64,000 nucleotides of DNA, taken from Berghia stephanieae (taxonomy: Eukaryota; Mollusca; Gastropoda; Nudibranchia; Aeolidiidae). The stretch covers positions 144,801,337 to 144,865,336 of the forward strand of contig CM067442.1 in the NCBI GenBank assembly GCA_034508935.3, in the 5' to 3' direction. The notes under the pieces are model-generated. The model was not told where the DNA came from and did not search any database. It worked only from the letters and a program-made list of their open reading frames with translations. Each line of letters starts with the position of its first letter. Positions within the stretch are counted from its first letter, which is position 1. A program made the translations under genes and the position numbers. Positions 11,411 to 24,565 of the stretch are shown piece after piece.

Positions 11411-12408
11411 ACATAGATACTGTCAAATATTTACAAAATATATTATATCAAAATCCAAACAGTTTGTCATATTATGATGGAGAGAAGAATTACGAGAGGA
11501 GGCAACACATGTCACTAAAAAAAAAATAAAAACCCCAAATCCATTTGACTGTTTCCCTTTCAACTAAAGACTCCCAGTCAGTAAAGCCATGTAAAACCAA
11601 ACAAATTGCTACCAGAACTTGGAAACCAAAGCTATTTGGAAAGGACAGTCGAGAGATAACAAAGATGGGGCTTGACTTTTTAACTTTATAAGAGAACCCT
11701 CCAACACAGGAAAACAATTTTTGCATGCCTTCCGGCCAAATGATGGGCATGAAGATACAGTACTCTCTGGAGCTAAGTGACCAAATTTACTGACCCCGCT
11801 TTTTTTGTGTGCAAAAAACGTTTCAAAATATTGCAAAGAAAATTATGAATTTTGTAGGTTTCTAAATATGTTGTATCACACCTAACAACTAACTACATGC
11901 AACCCATGTAATAAAATATCCTCGTTGAATTACGAAATTTCAAACTCAAAATTATGCAAATTTACAGGATACAAAATGGCAAATTTTGAAGAAATTATGC
12001 TGATTTGGAGATAGGCACAAAGTTGGGAAAACAAAATTACAATAAAAAATTGCTGTCAATGAAATTGTTATAATAAAGAAAAATCAAAGCTTTCAGGGTA
12101 GCTGAAAATTGTTGCAGCAGAAACGGAGGCTTATGTTAGACCAAGGGGAACCACTCCAGTAATCAATATTCTTTATCACCGTGGGGATTTCGCATAAATA
12201 AAAAAAAAAAGAATCAAAGAATTTGTCAAAAATTTGCACAACGTGCAGATTTTGTGGTTGCAATGCAAATAAGAAAAAATTTCCTAATTTTGCAGCGCAA
12301 GCTGTGCAAAAAACGGTGGGCCAGATATGTAATAAGTCGATATAACACAAGCATTGGATTTTGGACACTCATTGGCCTCTCTGAAAAATGTGCTAGAATT
12401 CAGCAAGT
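11411..12408. other. Non-coding, possibly old family B remnant
   Basis: 11540-11610 (CATTTGACTGTTTCCCTTTC and neighbours) resembles the 5' half of family B. The rest is AT-rich DNA without recognisable features. Confidence 0.35.
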
Positions 12409-12423
12409 ACTGAGTACATTGCT

Positions 12424-13052
<629 letters not shown>

Positions 13053-13343
13053 ACTGTAGTACATTGCTCAGGAAGAAGTCATTACAAAAAACAACTATAT
13101 AAAAAAAAAAAAAGAAAGAAAGCTTCCAAATAAAGTTCATCCATGGAAAATACAGGATAATGAAAATGGTGCTACTTGAAGCTCGATGTAATAAATAACA
13201 ATAAGTATGGAAATGTAAGCTTGAATTTATTGAACGAAGAGAGATAGTGTGGACGCCCACATCATCTAAATAATGAATTGAAGCTAACATTTCAATACTT
13301 TTTGCCATTCATCCATGGAAAGCACTTAACAAATCTCCTGATA

Positions 13344-13852
13344 TTTGTTTTGTTTTTAAGGGTTTTACGGCGCTTGCAACACCTGTAGGTCATATCAGCG
13401 CCAGTAAAAAGCATTAAAATTGGATAGTAAAAACATTCTAGATATACAATTAAAAGGACTAGAAGAAAAAGCAAGACATAAAGGAAATGGTTGAAACAGA
13501 TGTAGATTCCAATAGCACACTAACAGTGTACTTAGTTTGAGATCACCTAAAAGTCTCACCCAGACACAAGTACAAGATCCCACTCAGAGGAATACACTCA
13601 AATGTTTACAAATCATATGTTAAAAAAATAATAACAAAACATAATAGAGAGATGATTTACAAGGAAAAAAACATCATCTCTCAAAACTATAACTATACAT
13701 TTGACTGTTTCCCTCCCAGCCAAGGACAGGACATAACTAAGTAATCTCATTCCAAGACAAAGTCAGAAAGCAATTGGAAAACAGATATAGGGGGATAGAA
13801 GACACAGCAAGTACCTCTTTGCCCACTATTGGAGGTCAGGAACCCTACTCAG
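13344..13852 (-). mobile_element. Retroposon family B copy
   Basis: Perfect 12-bp duplication AATCTCCTGATA at 13332-13343 and 13853-13864. Confidence 0.88.
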
Positions 13853-13864
13853 AATCTCCTGATA

Positions 13865-14514
13865 CGAAACATAATAAATTAAATATATATTATACCAAGG
13901 CATTCGGTTGAGAGATGCCAGCCAGAAGAGCACTCATACAAAACAAAAAGTGGTTTCACACGAGAAGGACCCATTAATTTAACACTCCATCCCTGATAAG
14001 ATGAGAAACATAATATATGTGAAGAATGCTCGAAGTAAGGTGCCCAAAATGTGAATTTGACCCCTCCGATTTAATATAGGTCATCCATTACACCACAGCA
14101 ACACATTCCTTTCTTAATAAGAAAGAAATGTGTAACTTTATGTTAACAGGTTTGCAACTGGATTATTTAAATAATCACATGTTAAAATTTATTTTTCCAG
14201 AGTCAGTATCAAAAACTTTGACTCTGTCAAACAAACTGATTCATTCCAATCTGGACTATTTCATCTCACAAACAATCTAAACAAAATAAAAATCTTAGTA
14301 GAGGTAACCATCTCAAAAGCTACGCGTTAGGTAAACAAACCTAAATTGTTGGCAGATATCAACAGATATAATATATATTAATATATTGAGCTACTGATCA
14401 TAAATTATCGATAGAAAATATTCTTTGATTGAGACCTATCTAACAAATCAAATTTGTGAGCAATTATTTTCTTTACACTTAAAACATAAAAACAGTAATA
14501 TGTATGATTTGAAT
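13865..14514. other. MAD2L1BP 3' flank
   Basis: AT-rich sequence downstream of the MAD2L1BP stop codon, including the probable 3' UTR. No repeat was recognised. Confidence 0.4.
14188..14193 (-). promoter_or_regulatory. MAD2L1BP: Possible poly(A) signal of MAD2L1BP
   Basis: AATAAA on the minus strand about 320 bp beyond the stop codon. It is the nearest canonical hexamer I noticed, but in AT-rich DNA chance occurrence is likely. Confidence 0.3.
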
Positions 14515-17500
14515 TTAGTGTTCATGTGTGATATGATCTTTAAATCCCTTAAGTATGACAGGACTTTGATACCAGAGATAATCATCAGGATTTCTCTGAT
14601 ACGACGTAGAATCTACCAGGTCTCTGTAAACTTTATCACCGGGTGTGTAACACATTTCAAGAGAATCATCCCTAACAACTTCATCGGGAGTAATAGGACT
14701 ACCCTTAGAGCATTCACCAACAGGTTTATTCCAGGTCTTATGAGTGCTAAATATGTAATTTAATCGTTTATGTTCACAAAATCGACCTAAACTTTCAGTT
14801 GCTGTAGCTTTCTTGTGATTCAATTCTGTTCCATTAGCTGGAAAGGCAGAGTCTGACATGATTATTTCCCTTGATCTTCTTTTACACGATTCTCCATCTT
14901 CTACACCCTGTATTTCATCATCATTAACCTCATTCCCAGTTGAAGTGAAACTTAATGACCGATTTCCAACAGCAGCAGCATTTGCACACGGCGTGCATCC
15001 ATGGGGCTCTAGGCCAGACAAGTTTGAGATATCACACTCCGTTATTGACAGGTCGTAGCAGATGGGAACGAAATAAACACATCGGAAATTGAAGGAAATA
15101 ATATTGCCAGTTTGAGGTGACACCGTATGTTTGGGTAGAAACCATGAGAGAGGACAGGATCGAGGTGCTGATAGAAGGACCATCACGTTGGACGGTGATA
15201 TTTGTGACTTGAGAGATCCAAGAATATCTTCACTGATAATCTGGACAAGAGTAAAAATAAAATGTACAGATAGATTATATAGTGGTATTATTTACTCATT
15301 AATTAAAAATAATATTTATAATTATTATCACGTCGACTTAAAAATTCCCAAAATTTTCAGTGTCTGGTTCACCACGACACACTATGTACCTGGTTAAGAC
15401 AGCAGAGTGGTAAATCAAATATACACAACAGCCAACTTTCAAAGAGCTAAAACGGGACACCCTAACGCACCATACCGCCACGACCCAAAATGGCAGTATG
15501 TTTGGACTAATACCACAATCGTATCGTTTAAGAGCCAATAGTTCTAAAAACCTTTAAATCCTCTGTGTAACTTTCATGCATAGATACAATTTATCATAAT
15601 TATAGAAACCACGTTCATTGTTAATTTGAAAATATTGAGTATCAAATATCTAATACACAAATAAGTACCATATTCAATATTCGTAAAATTATCTATATAC
15701 ATTCATTTAACATGGCCAAATTCAAACATCCGAGAGTTTCAAATAATTGATATACAAAATGCAATAATATCCAATGTCCTTTTACATTATTCATCGACAT
15801 CAAATAAAAGCACAGATGAGGACGTCGATTATCAGACGGTTTTTGTGAAGTCTTTGGAGTTGCATCTTCACCCCTTGTTCGTCTTGGACATATTCTATTG
15901 GCAAGGAAAAGGCATTCATAGCACAGTACCAGACAAAATATAAAAACAAAAAAAATCAACAACTTTGGGCATAAATCCTACCTGTTTGAATAATGTATTT
16001 TTACAGCACTTCAAAGGTAGACAATCTGCATCTGGACAAGGTGGTGGAAGTTTTATCATATAAGATTCCTTTGGACTGACAATTGTTCCACCGAGGAGAA
16101 TTGCAACCTAGAACGATTTGCAAAAAATATAAATAAATAAATACATAATAATAAACAAACCTAAATGAAAAATTTACGAGTTTGATAAATTACATCTTCA
16201 AGTTATTCAAACAATCAACAGGAAAAGAAAGAAGGTAAAATAGAGTCTAATCCTCCATTATCATAGAGCACATAGAGCTGAAAATTATCTCAATTTCAGA
16301 AGCGTTAAACGAACAGTATAAATTACTTGCTACCCATTCTTTTCAATAGAATTGCCCGTATATTGCAAAGTGCTCTCTATCAAATCTAATAAACAATTCT
16401 TAACAATTCTGGCTTAAAACCGATTTCTTCTTATTATTATTATATTATTTTATTATTACTATCATCATCACTATCAGTATTATTATCATCATTATTAACA
16501 CTATTTTAATTACTCTTTTTTGCCTATTACAAGAGCTGTAACCTAACAATAATTGCCTATTTGGACAATAAAGATTATTATTATTATTTTTAGACCCAGC
16601 TGCCCAATCACTTCCGATCAGAAAATTCCAGCTGCACCCAGGATCAATACAGACACTTATAATGATTTCAAGCTTCAACAGGCCATGGTTTCACTCCTAA
16701 AATTTACAAATATCAGGAACGAACATAGTAAAAAGATGAGGCAACCAAGGCATCTTCCACAATACAGCGATGCAAAGGGATAGATACAAGACTTAAAAAT
16801 AATATTAAAAATTAAATTGTATAGTGTGCCAATTTCAAGAAGACCTGTTTAAAGGCAAAAAGCTACGTATTCAAAGAGGAAAAAAATAAAATAAAGAATA
16901 CAGCATCTCATCCCTTACAAAACGAATACCCTCCATATTCCCTTTCCAGGACCAATCTCACACTGCTCTATTATTTTTATTTACCTTCTCCATAACACTG
17001 CATTCCTAGAATCTTGTAGCCTACTTAAGCTTACTTGCCCTCTCTTCCTGCAGACCAATATCCAAAGCCCTTTTCTCAAGTTAAGCCGACACCAGCCTAT
17101 GTTGACACTCAACAAAAATGGTAAAAGCTTATGATATAATTAGAAATTATTAAAAAGTAAACCAACCTGGTCAATTTCAGGACAAGATCGAAAAGAATTT
17201 TTCAGATTTTCACACATCAGTCCAAGGTTTTCAAGGAACATATTTGCCTTGCGATCCACAACATTTTGTGAAGGGTTTTTCTTCAAATTCAGTTGTGGTA
17301 CCTAAAAAAAATATGAAGAGTGGAAAAGATTATAAAAATCTGAAATATATCTTACTGCGGAATGTGATTTTCAGTCAATAGATATATAGTAGTTATAGTC
17401 AATAGTATCAAATATCATATCTATATAAAGCAATTAAACTAATTTACTGACATTCAAAGCAATTCCTCAGCAAACATTTTCATTATACAGGACGATACAT

Positions 17501-17912
17501 GCAATGGAGTGACGAGAGCTTCCTTAAACGATGATGGAAAAACTGCAGACTTGAGGGAGTAGTTCACAATTGACGCTAAGCTCGGTGCAAGTTCATCAAT
17601 ACATCATTTAATCAGAGGTGCTGGAACTGAATCAAGACTACATGATTTGTTCGGGCTTCTGGTTCTACTTCTTTTATTTCGTTTATGGTTGTAGGTGGGA
17701 GTTTAGTCATCAATGAGGGGGGAATCGTTGGTTGCACAGACGGGTGTTCTTTTATGTCTCCTTCATCTAGTTCTTCACGTATGGTGGTGGGGGCCATGGC
17801 AGAAACTTGCCTTGTGCAGATGAGACAAGATTGCCACCTTGGCTGATCCTTCCAAAAAGAAGAGAATGAGGGAGAGGGATATGAGGGGAATGGGAGAGAG
17901 AAAAACAAAACA

Positions 17913-17976
<64 letters not shown>

Positions 17977-18691
17977 TCAGATTATCACACTTGGACTCAA
18001 CACAAAGGATGAGTTGAGTAACATTAACATTTACAAATTGTATCATTTATTATAATTATGCCTTAAATGATATTTATCATAGTTTATGTGATTTCAAAGC
18101 TTGTCTTCACGTCTATGCTAATTTAAAAACAATTAAAATTATTGATACTCACACTCACAAGTACAAGGCAAGGTCAGGTAAGTGATTGTTTCATCTTGTT
18201 TTTTTTTTTTTTTTGACAATCTTCTTCTTCACCTGTCACAGATGATTTTTATTATGATAATGATGAATGGCAACATTAAAAAAAAAAAACGGGCTTCATT
18301 TTTGGTTGCAAGAAATAGAAAGAATTCAGCAGGCAACCAACAACAACACGACAAAACTAAAACAGGGACCATCATGGCATTGGAACTTGAAACACTTTAA
18401 CTTTAAACCATCTCGCCATGGTCTGTGTAAACAAAGCAAAATGGCCTACATAGGCATTTTATTTCACAGTTCAGTACATACCTCACTTTCACTTTCATTT
18501 GTGCGGGGAGCATACGTGCGAAGCCTCAGTTGATCCACTGGCAATGGAATCTGTTGTCTCTCATACAATATGTAATGAATCAGTTCTGTTACAAGAACAG
18601 CACGAGTGTCTGATAATAAAGCTCCTTCAAATACAATATCTGACACGAAATTCAGTGATTTATTCTTCTGTATCTTAAAAACACTCGCCAT
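14515..18691 (-). CDS. MAD2L1BP: MAD2L1-binding protein (p31comet), 4 coding exons
   Basis: Exons on the minus strand: 18691-18482, 17301-17167, 16107-15982 and 15240-14515. All junctions are phase 0 with GT-AG introns, giving about 398 residues. p31comet is the HORMA-fold adaptor that binds closed MAD2 and lets TRIP13 dismantle the mitotic checkpoint complex. Recognisable blocks are ILYERQQIPLPVDQL (about residues 41-55), VAILLGG followed by SPKE (about 116-129, human LILLGG...SPKE), and near the C-terminus DDYLWYQSPVILKGF (human EDYIWFQAPVTFKGF). The first ATG, at 18691, has a good context (G at -3, G at +4). Exon 4 adds about 140 residues, rich in Ser, Asn and charged residues, between the last core strand and the C-terminal motif, so the protein is longer than the roughly 274-residue human form. 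A hAT MITE ends 93 bp upstream of the ATG. The assignment rests on remembered human sequence. Confidence 0.85.
16535..16590 (+). mobile_element. Non-LTR retroposon 3' tail fragment
   Basis: TTTGGACAATAAAGATTATT followed by more TTA repeats in MAD2L1BP intron 2; the same tail occurs reversed at 41178-41222. Only the tail is visible. Confidence 0.5.
17919..17973. repeat. (GA)n microsatellite
   Basis: About 55 bp of GA repeat in MAD2L1BP intron 1. Confidence 0.95.
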
Positions 18692-18784
18692 GGCTAGGTT
18701 TGCCAAGCATGTAAAACTCAAAGACAGAACGAGGAAAGTGTATTTTGAATTTCGCAACCAAAGGAAGTAAATAAAACTCTTCGT

Positions 18785-19316
18785 CAGGGTTGCCAGATTA
18801 TTTTTCAACAAAATGCCAGGGAAGACTCAAAAAATGCCAAAACACTCAAAAAAATGCCAAAGTCTGTTGACTCCCACCCCCACTAAGAAAACTACTCACT
18901 TTTGATAGACAATTTACTATCATATCCTGGTGGCTTGCGTGTTTTCTTTTCTTTTTTCTTTTTTTTTTTTTGAATTATACTAAATTTCCTGTAGGGGTAA
19001 TTTTTTACCTACTGACTACTAAGTGGAGTGCTAAACCACTACACCACGGTTGGATTTTAAGAATTAAAAAGAAATACATTAACATGAAAGGTAAATACGT
19101 AAACAGTTAAATAATTATTGACAATTAAGAAAACTTACTGTTTCGTGTTTCTTATGAAACTTAATTAAGAAAAGGTGTCATTTGAAGTATAATATACAAG
19201 AAAAGAAAATGCCAAATGAAAATGCCAAATGCCAAATGATTTTCTAATGCCAAACGGTTTTCAAAAATGCCAGATTTTTGGAATCTGGCATTTAAAATGC
19301 CAAACTGGCAACCCTG
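18785..19316. mobile_element. hAT-type MITE, copy 2, beside MAD2L1BP start
   Basis: Inverted ends CAGGGTTGCCAG / CTGGCAACCCTG and a perfect 8-bp duplication CTCTTCGT at 18777-18784 and 19317-19324. It is 532 bp, about 120 bp longer than copy 1. It lies 93 bp upstream of the MAD2L1BP ATG, so in its 5' UTR or core promoter. Confidence 0.92.
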
Positions 19317-20087
19317 CTCTTCGTCATGGAAGGTTTATAAAGTAGATTGGTTGACTGGTCAAATAATTTTGTTTGGTAATCGTAATCAATGCATTGAAAT
19401 AAATATGCTACATTCATTTAATTATTCTCTTTCAAGTTTGGGATTTGCCTCCTTCTTTATGGATATTGAATTTGAAAACAATGTTTTAGCTGATGGATTG
19501 ACAAATGAGTAGTTTAATGATGATAAATACACACGGTGCAAATCCACAAACCACACTGCAATGCCTTGTCTGCAAACTGCAAGTACGGTTTCGATTTTCA
19601 GTAGTGCTGGGTCGAGTTTGAAACGATCAAATCGAGCGGGTTTTCGATCGAGTCCTCTAAAATCGAGTCGGTTTCGGGCGGGTTTCGAGTCAGTGACGTC
19701 ATCGAGCAGTGATTCGTTTGAAAAAAAAAAAACACGAGCAACTCGTTTGTCACAGGAAACTTCACATACCCCTCCCTCTCTTATGTCTGTGGCTGGCTTG
19801 ACTGCAGCTGGTTATGATGGGGGCTGCCAGATGGCCAAGTTCAAAATTGGTTACTAAGAAACGCTTTTCTATTATTATTCATTTAAAAAAAAAATCTTTT
19901 ATTTAAAAAAAATGAAAAGATAAGTTTATCCAACTGTAGTCGATTGTTTTGTTAATCAAAACAAATGAGTTTTTCAAGGGAGTCAGAATGCTTGTGGTGT
20001 TGGGCTATTTGGGGTCTATTTGACTACTTGGGCAAGAAGAAATCTGGCTGTCTGGCAGCCTTGATTATGATCGTTCGTCGCATCACA

Positions 20088-20089
<2 letters not shown>

Positions 20090-20124
<35 letters not shown>
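20090..20124. repeat. (AC)n microsatellite
   Basis: CA/AC repeat inside the hAT-like element. GAT/GATG repeats follow at about 20450-20471, 20596-20632, 21190-21240 and 21457-21518. Confidence 0.9.
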
Positions 20125-20126
<2 letters not shown>

Positions 20127-21249
20127 CATCAAACAGTTGTTGATGGTGAAGGGTTGAGACCCCCCCCCCCTCCCACCACCATCATCCCGCTGTCACCTTA
20201 ACATTTCATATTTATGTCGCGCCAAAAGTTGTCGGCCGCCCCCACCTCCCATAATTTGTCACTGGTCGTCATCGCCTCTTGTGTGTGCGGGAAAGGTCGT
20301 GCCTTTCATTTCATTATTTGAAAAATAAATGAACAAGAATGGTGTGTTTTTATTAGGTAGGTAGATAATAATAATATTTAGCAGGTTCCACACCCAGACA
20401 CACACGGATTGCCCGGACACGATGATAACGATGCCGACGACAATGGATGACGATGATGATGATGATGATGATTATCGTGTTTCTGTTTAAAAAATGAAAT
20501 ACTTTAGCAGGTTCCACCCCCACCCCCCACACGGATAGACCGGACCCGAAGATGATGATTGTGGTTTTGCTGGCTGTTACGGCTGTGATGAGGATGATGA
20601 TAATGATGATGATGATGATGATGATGACGATGGCGCAGATGGTGATTATTTGTTCGGTCGCTCAGTGGTACGGTGTCTCTTGTCACAAAATCAAGCCTTG
20701 TCAATGGCCGGATGAGTGACAGTGATTGTTGAAAATTGTGATCCAGACGTTAAGTCCGTGTGTCAGGCACTTGACTCAGGTGTGAATGTATTCTTATCTT
20801 ATAAGCAATGACGGGTATTGTAAAGAGCTTTAATACAAAAAGACTCCAAACAGCGATCGGTACCTACTGTACGAAATGGATGTATGGTCGATATGGCGTG
20901 CCGGAGGAATAAATTAAATAAAATATTGTGAAGTTCATTGAGCATGGTAAATCCTTGGAAATGCGCTTTGAACTAATACACCTGCTAGACAACTCCGATT
21001 CCAATATAAACGACTGATTAATATTCCCATATATAAACTATAGTTAGCTGAAAATCTTTCTTTGTCGGGACTCCAAAAGTATGGAACGAATTAGACAAAG
21101 AAATCAAAGGGTCTTTTAGGAGCACTGATTGATTTTAGATTGATTATTACATTGAAATGTGTTGATATTTATTTTATCCATTATTATTAGGGTGGTGGTG
21201 GTGGTGGTGATGATGATGATCCCGCTGATATGATGGTGATGATAAATAA

Positions 21250-21455
21250 ATTAAACATAATTCCCTTTATTCATCCCATAGGGGAGATTCGTCTTTCGGG
21301 TCTATTCTAAGGGAAGACTGGAATAACCCAAGCGATAGCCGCAGTGCAGCGCCGCAAATTTAGTTAGGGCAAGGTGACTTGCTCAAGACCACTCAGCGGC
21401 GGGTGATCGAACTCGGTACCTTTCGGGTGCCAACCAAAGACCGTACCGCTGCCCC
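21250..21455 (-). mobile_element. SINE family C copy
   Basis: Read on the minus strand: head GGGGCAGCGGTACGGTCTTT, B box GAGTTCGATCACC, and tail GGGATGAATAAAGGGAAT. It is inserted in the 2.85-kb hAT-like element. Confidence 0.72.
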
Positions 21456-21495
<40 letters not shown>

Positions 21496-21592
21496 GATGA
21501 TGATGATGATGATGATGGGAACTAACAAAGAATACACAGGCATCTAAAATTGAAACATTCCATATTCAAAGCTAATGTTTTACTTTAAAAAA

Positions 21593-21950
21593 TTGAGCTT
21601 TACAATACCCACTAAATGTGATCAAAGCGCTTTGTAAAGGGGTCCCCGGTCAACAGCAACATTTAATATGTAGGACGGGACATGCCGCCTGTTAGGCGAT
21701 ATTACAATTTTTCAGACAAAGACAACGCTGTTAACGGCCAGGTACTCATTTTACACCTGAGTACGGTGAGAGAATGTGAGTAAAGAGCCTTGTCCAAAGA
21801 CTCAACTATGCACCGAGCGCGAGGCTCGAACCCAGGACTTTCCGATCCCAAAGCGGGTGTCATACCACTAGACCATTATAATGCACGAGAGCCATGGTCG
21901 ACTAGAGTACTACCTATAGTTACGTCATGACTAGACCACATAGCCGCACT
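21593..21950 (-). mobile_element. SINE family A copy, head partly duplicated
   Basis: Standard family A body and tail. Near the head the ACTAGACCA segment occurs twice, about 60 bp apart, so this copy carries a short extra segment. Confidence 0.75.
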
Positions 21951-22004
21951 ACTGTAGGAGTGTTCATTGATAGAGGGATGCGTGTGTGTCATAGAAATAG
22001 CCTT

Positions 22005-22042
22005 AGTGTGTGTGTGTGTGTGTATGTGTGTGTGTGTGTGTG
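22005..22042. repeat. (GT)n microsatellite
   Basis: GT repeat with one interruption. Confidence 0.9.
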
Positions 22043-23766
22043 ATAGTCAAACTTTAGTAGGTTTAATGAAGTCTTGTCACACACGCGTGATACACCTATA
22101 CGAATTTCCCTGCCACTGCCACCCAGACACACTAACATCTGACAAGGAGTGAGGGCTGTGGAAGAACCACAGACTACCGTGTGCAAACATTGGCGATTGG
22201 TATCGGATGGCAAACTGTGATCGTTTGAATTTGAAATGATTCGAAACACTCGTTACCCCTCCGCTCGCTCGAATCCTGATCGTCTCAAGCTCGTCTCACG
22301 TGTCAAGATCGTCTCAAGCTCACAACCCGCTTGATCGTTTTACGATCGAGTGATCGTTTTACTAACTCGCTCTTCCGGCATTGAGATCGAGCACTGACTC
22401 GTGGCTTGGCGCTCGGTCGTCGATCGAGTAAAAGCGATCAAATAACCCAACACTAATTTTCAGCGGGGACGAAATCGAAAGTAGAATCATCCTAATGGCT
22501 GCATTGTGAACGTGATTAACATCACCAGAATCATCATTTAAAGGTAATTAGTCTGCGTCTGGTCGCAGAATGAGATTTGGGCATTGGTACAGGAACAAGG
22601 TCCCTACAATCGTCTGGCTTTGTTCTCAAAGAGACCATGGCCAGATGGTTTAAAGTGTTCCAAGACTAAACATTAACCGAAGTGGCAATTCGGACAAGGC
22701 TGTCATTATTCCCAGACGCCTGTCTGGGGATAATAAAAATTCGTTATCCCCAGACAGGTGTCTGGGGATAACCAATTTTTGTTATCCCCAGACACCTGTC
22801 TGGGGATACTATCCCCAGACGCATGTAGCAAGTGGGCAGAAAGATTTTATGCAAAATGCCAAACTAGGCGTGAAAAATACCAAATATTCTGGAAAAAATA
22901 CTAGTGGTTGTGTCCCAAAACAGTTAATATATCAAGTGATATTTAACACAAGATGAAAGTAAATAGTGATCAAATGTCAAATCCAGCTCTTTTAAAAAAA
23001 ATATTTTAAAGCAATGAAATGTCTTTTGTTACTTTGATCTGAAAACGTCAAACTGGCAATTCGACTTTTTATTTTCAACCAGGAAGAAAGTTGTTAATCA
23101 TCAAATCTGTTCATAGTCCACCAACCATTTAAATTTTCATTACCTACCTACCTGTTAACTTTATTGATCATCTCTTGTTTCTATAATTTGCTCATTCTGG
23201 CCACAATTTTGGGGACGACCGGGAATAAATTTTATGTCGCGGACGAATTCCTAGGCCATGGTGTTGTTCGCCCCAAAGCCCAAAACCCACACCTGTTATT
23301 TTCCTGTCTGCTTCGCACAAGACAATACAATTTAGTATCACACGTCCACAAAACTAGATCCAACAACATATTTTTATTCGAATCAGAGATGAAAATAACT
23401 ACCAAAACAAGGAAGCAATAATGGTGGAAATATGTTTAGCTCATATATGAATTTAAAATATTCCGATATCGGTGTGGATAGGCAGCTCAGTGGGTTAGGC
23501 CACCTTTCATTTTACTCCTTTTAGCTGCACAGATTTGACCCAGTCGCGACCCCCCCCCCCCCCCCCACACACACACGCACACATATTTTTTTTTTTTTAC
23601 TTTTTCTTTCTTTCTTCTTGATTTTCATTGTTTTCACTTTTGTTCCGAGTTCCGAGCAAGAGTTTTTTTTTTTAATCAGTTGAATTTTTTATTTCTCCGA
23701 TAATATTATTTCATTATTTAATTTGCTCTAGATCTATTATTGTTTTTTTTTTTTGTTTTGGTCAAA

Positions 23767-23768
23767 TG

Positions 23769-23826
<58 letters not shown>

Positions 23827-23951
23827 TAATAATAATAATAATAATAATAATAATTGTTATTATTATTACTATTACCATCATAATCATTATTATATTATTA
23901 TCAATAATAATATTATTTTTATTATTAATACTCTTATTATCATACTATTAC

Positions 23952-23982
<31 letters not shown>

Positions 23983-23986
23983 GTTA

Positions 23987-24036
<50 letters not shown>
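23767..24036. repeat. (TAA)n followed by (TTA)n, inverted simple repeats
   Basis: About 88 bp of TAA units followed, after a short spacer, by about 150 bp of TTA units, able to fold back on each other. Open frames here are pure repeat translation. Confidence 0.9.
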
Positions 24037-24289
24037 GTTAACACTATTCCCTGCTCCGAGGGAAATCTCTCTTTTTCTTTTTTTTTTATATTTTGACCTA
24101 AACCTTAGAGTTTTTTGTTTGCTAAACCTTTATGTAAATGTTCCGTTTCTGAGCATGAATTTCTTAAATTGTTTTTATTTTTAAAACAATTATTGTTTTT
24201 TTTTTCTCCTCTATCTGACCATTTGGTCGCTCTCTGAATATTTCTGTTTGTTTGCTTTTTAATTATTTATTCTTTTTAGACACTATTTG

Positions 24290-24335
24290 AGATCGGAGTG
24301 GGGACGAATATATTTGCTAGAAACTAGAAAAAAAC

Positions 24336-24375
<40 letters not shown>

Positions 24376-24565
24376 AATAAAAAAAAAAAAAGAGGTGGGG
24401 GGAGGATGGATGGGACATTTATCCCTTTCAACGTTCTGTAAAAAGAAGACGGAATTTAAAAAAAAAAAAAAAAAGTGACGCTACCAGCATTCGAACCACA
24501 CACGTCGATTATGGTCAAACTTCCAGGGCAGACGACTAAACCATTCGGCCATGACACCCACTTCG
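24290..24565 (-). mobile_element. tRNA-derived SINE, other family
   Basis: On the minus strand an A box TGGCCGAATGG (24551-24541) and a B box GGTTCGAATGC (24497-24487) have Ser/Leu-tRNA-like spacing. A-rich and (GA)n sequence follows. Confidence 0.6.

Larger units (their letters stand above)
19602..22455. mobile_element. hAT-like non-autonomous element (2.85 kb)
   Basis: The termini TAGTGCTGGGT and ACCCAACACTA are inverted. A perfect 8-bp duplication ATTTTCAG lies at 19594-19601 and 22456-22463. Subterminal zones at both ends are dense in GATCG / CGATC motifs, as expected for transposase-binding arrays. The interior holds SINEs and microsatellites and no recognisable transposase. Confidence 0.85.

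Noticed and set aside
17612-17860. Candidate extra MAD2L1BP exon
   Set aside because: An open minus-strand segment exists, but exons 1 and 2 already join in phase and in the order expected from the human protein; no conserved residues are contributed.
18692-18811. N-terminal extension of MAD2L1BP into the MITE
   Set aside because: The frame is open but has no ATG upstream of 18691 and would translate transposon sequence.
23164-23421. 85-codon frame with a hydrophobic start inside the palindrome-array element
   Set aside because: Could look like a captured gene fragment, but I recognise no family and no splice structure.
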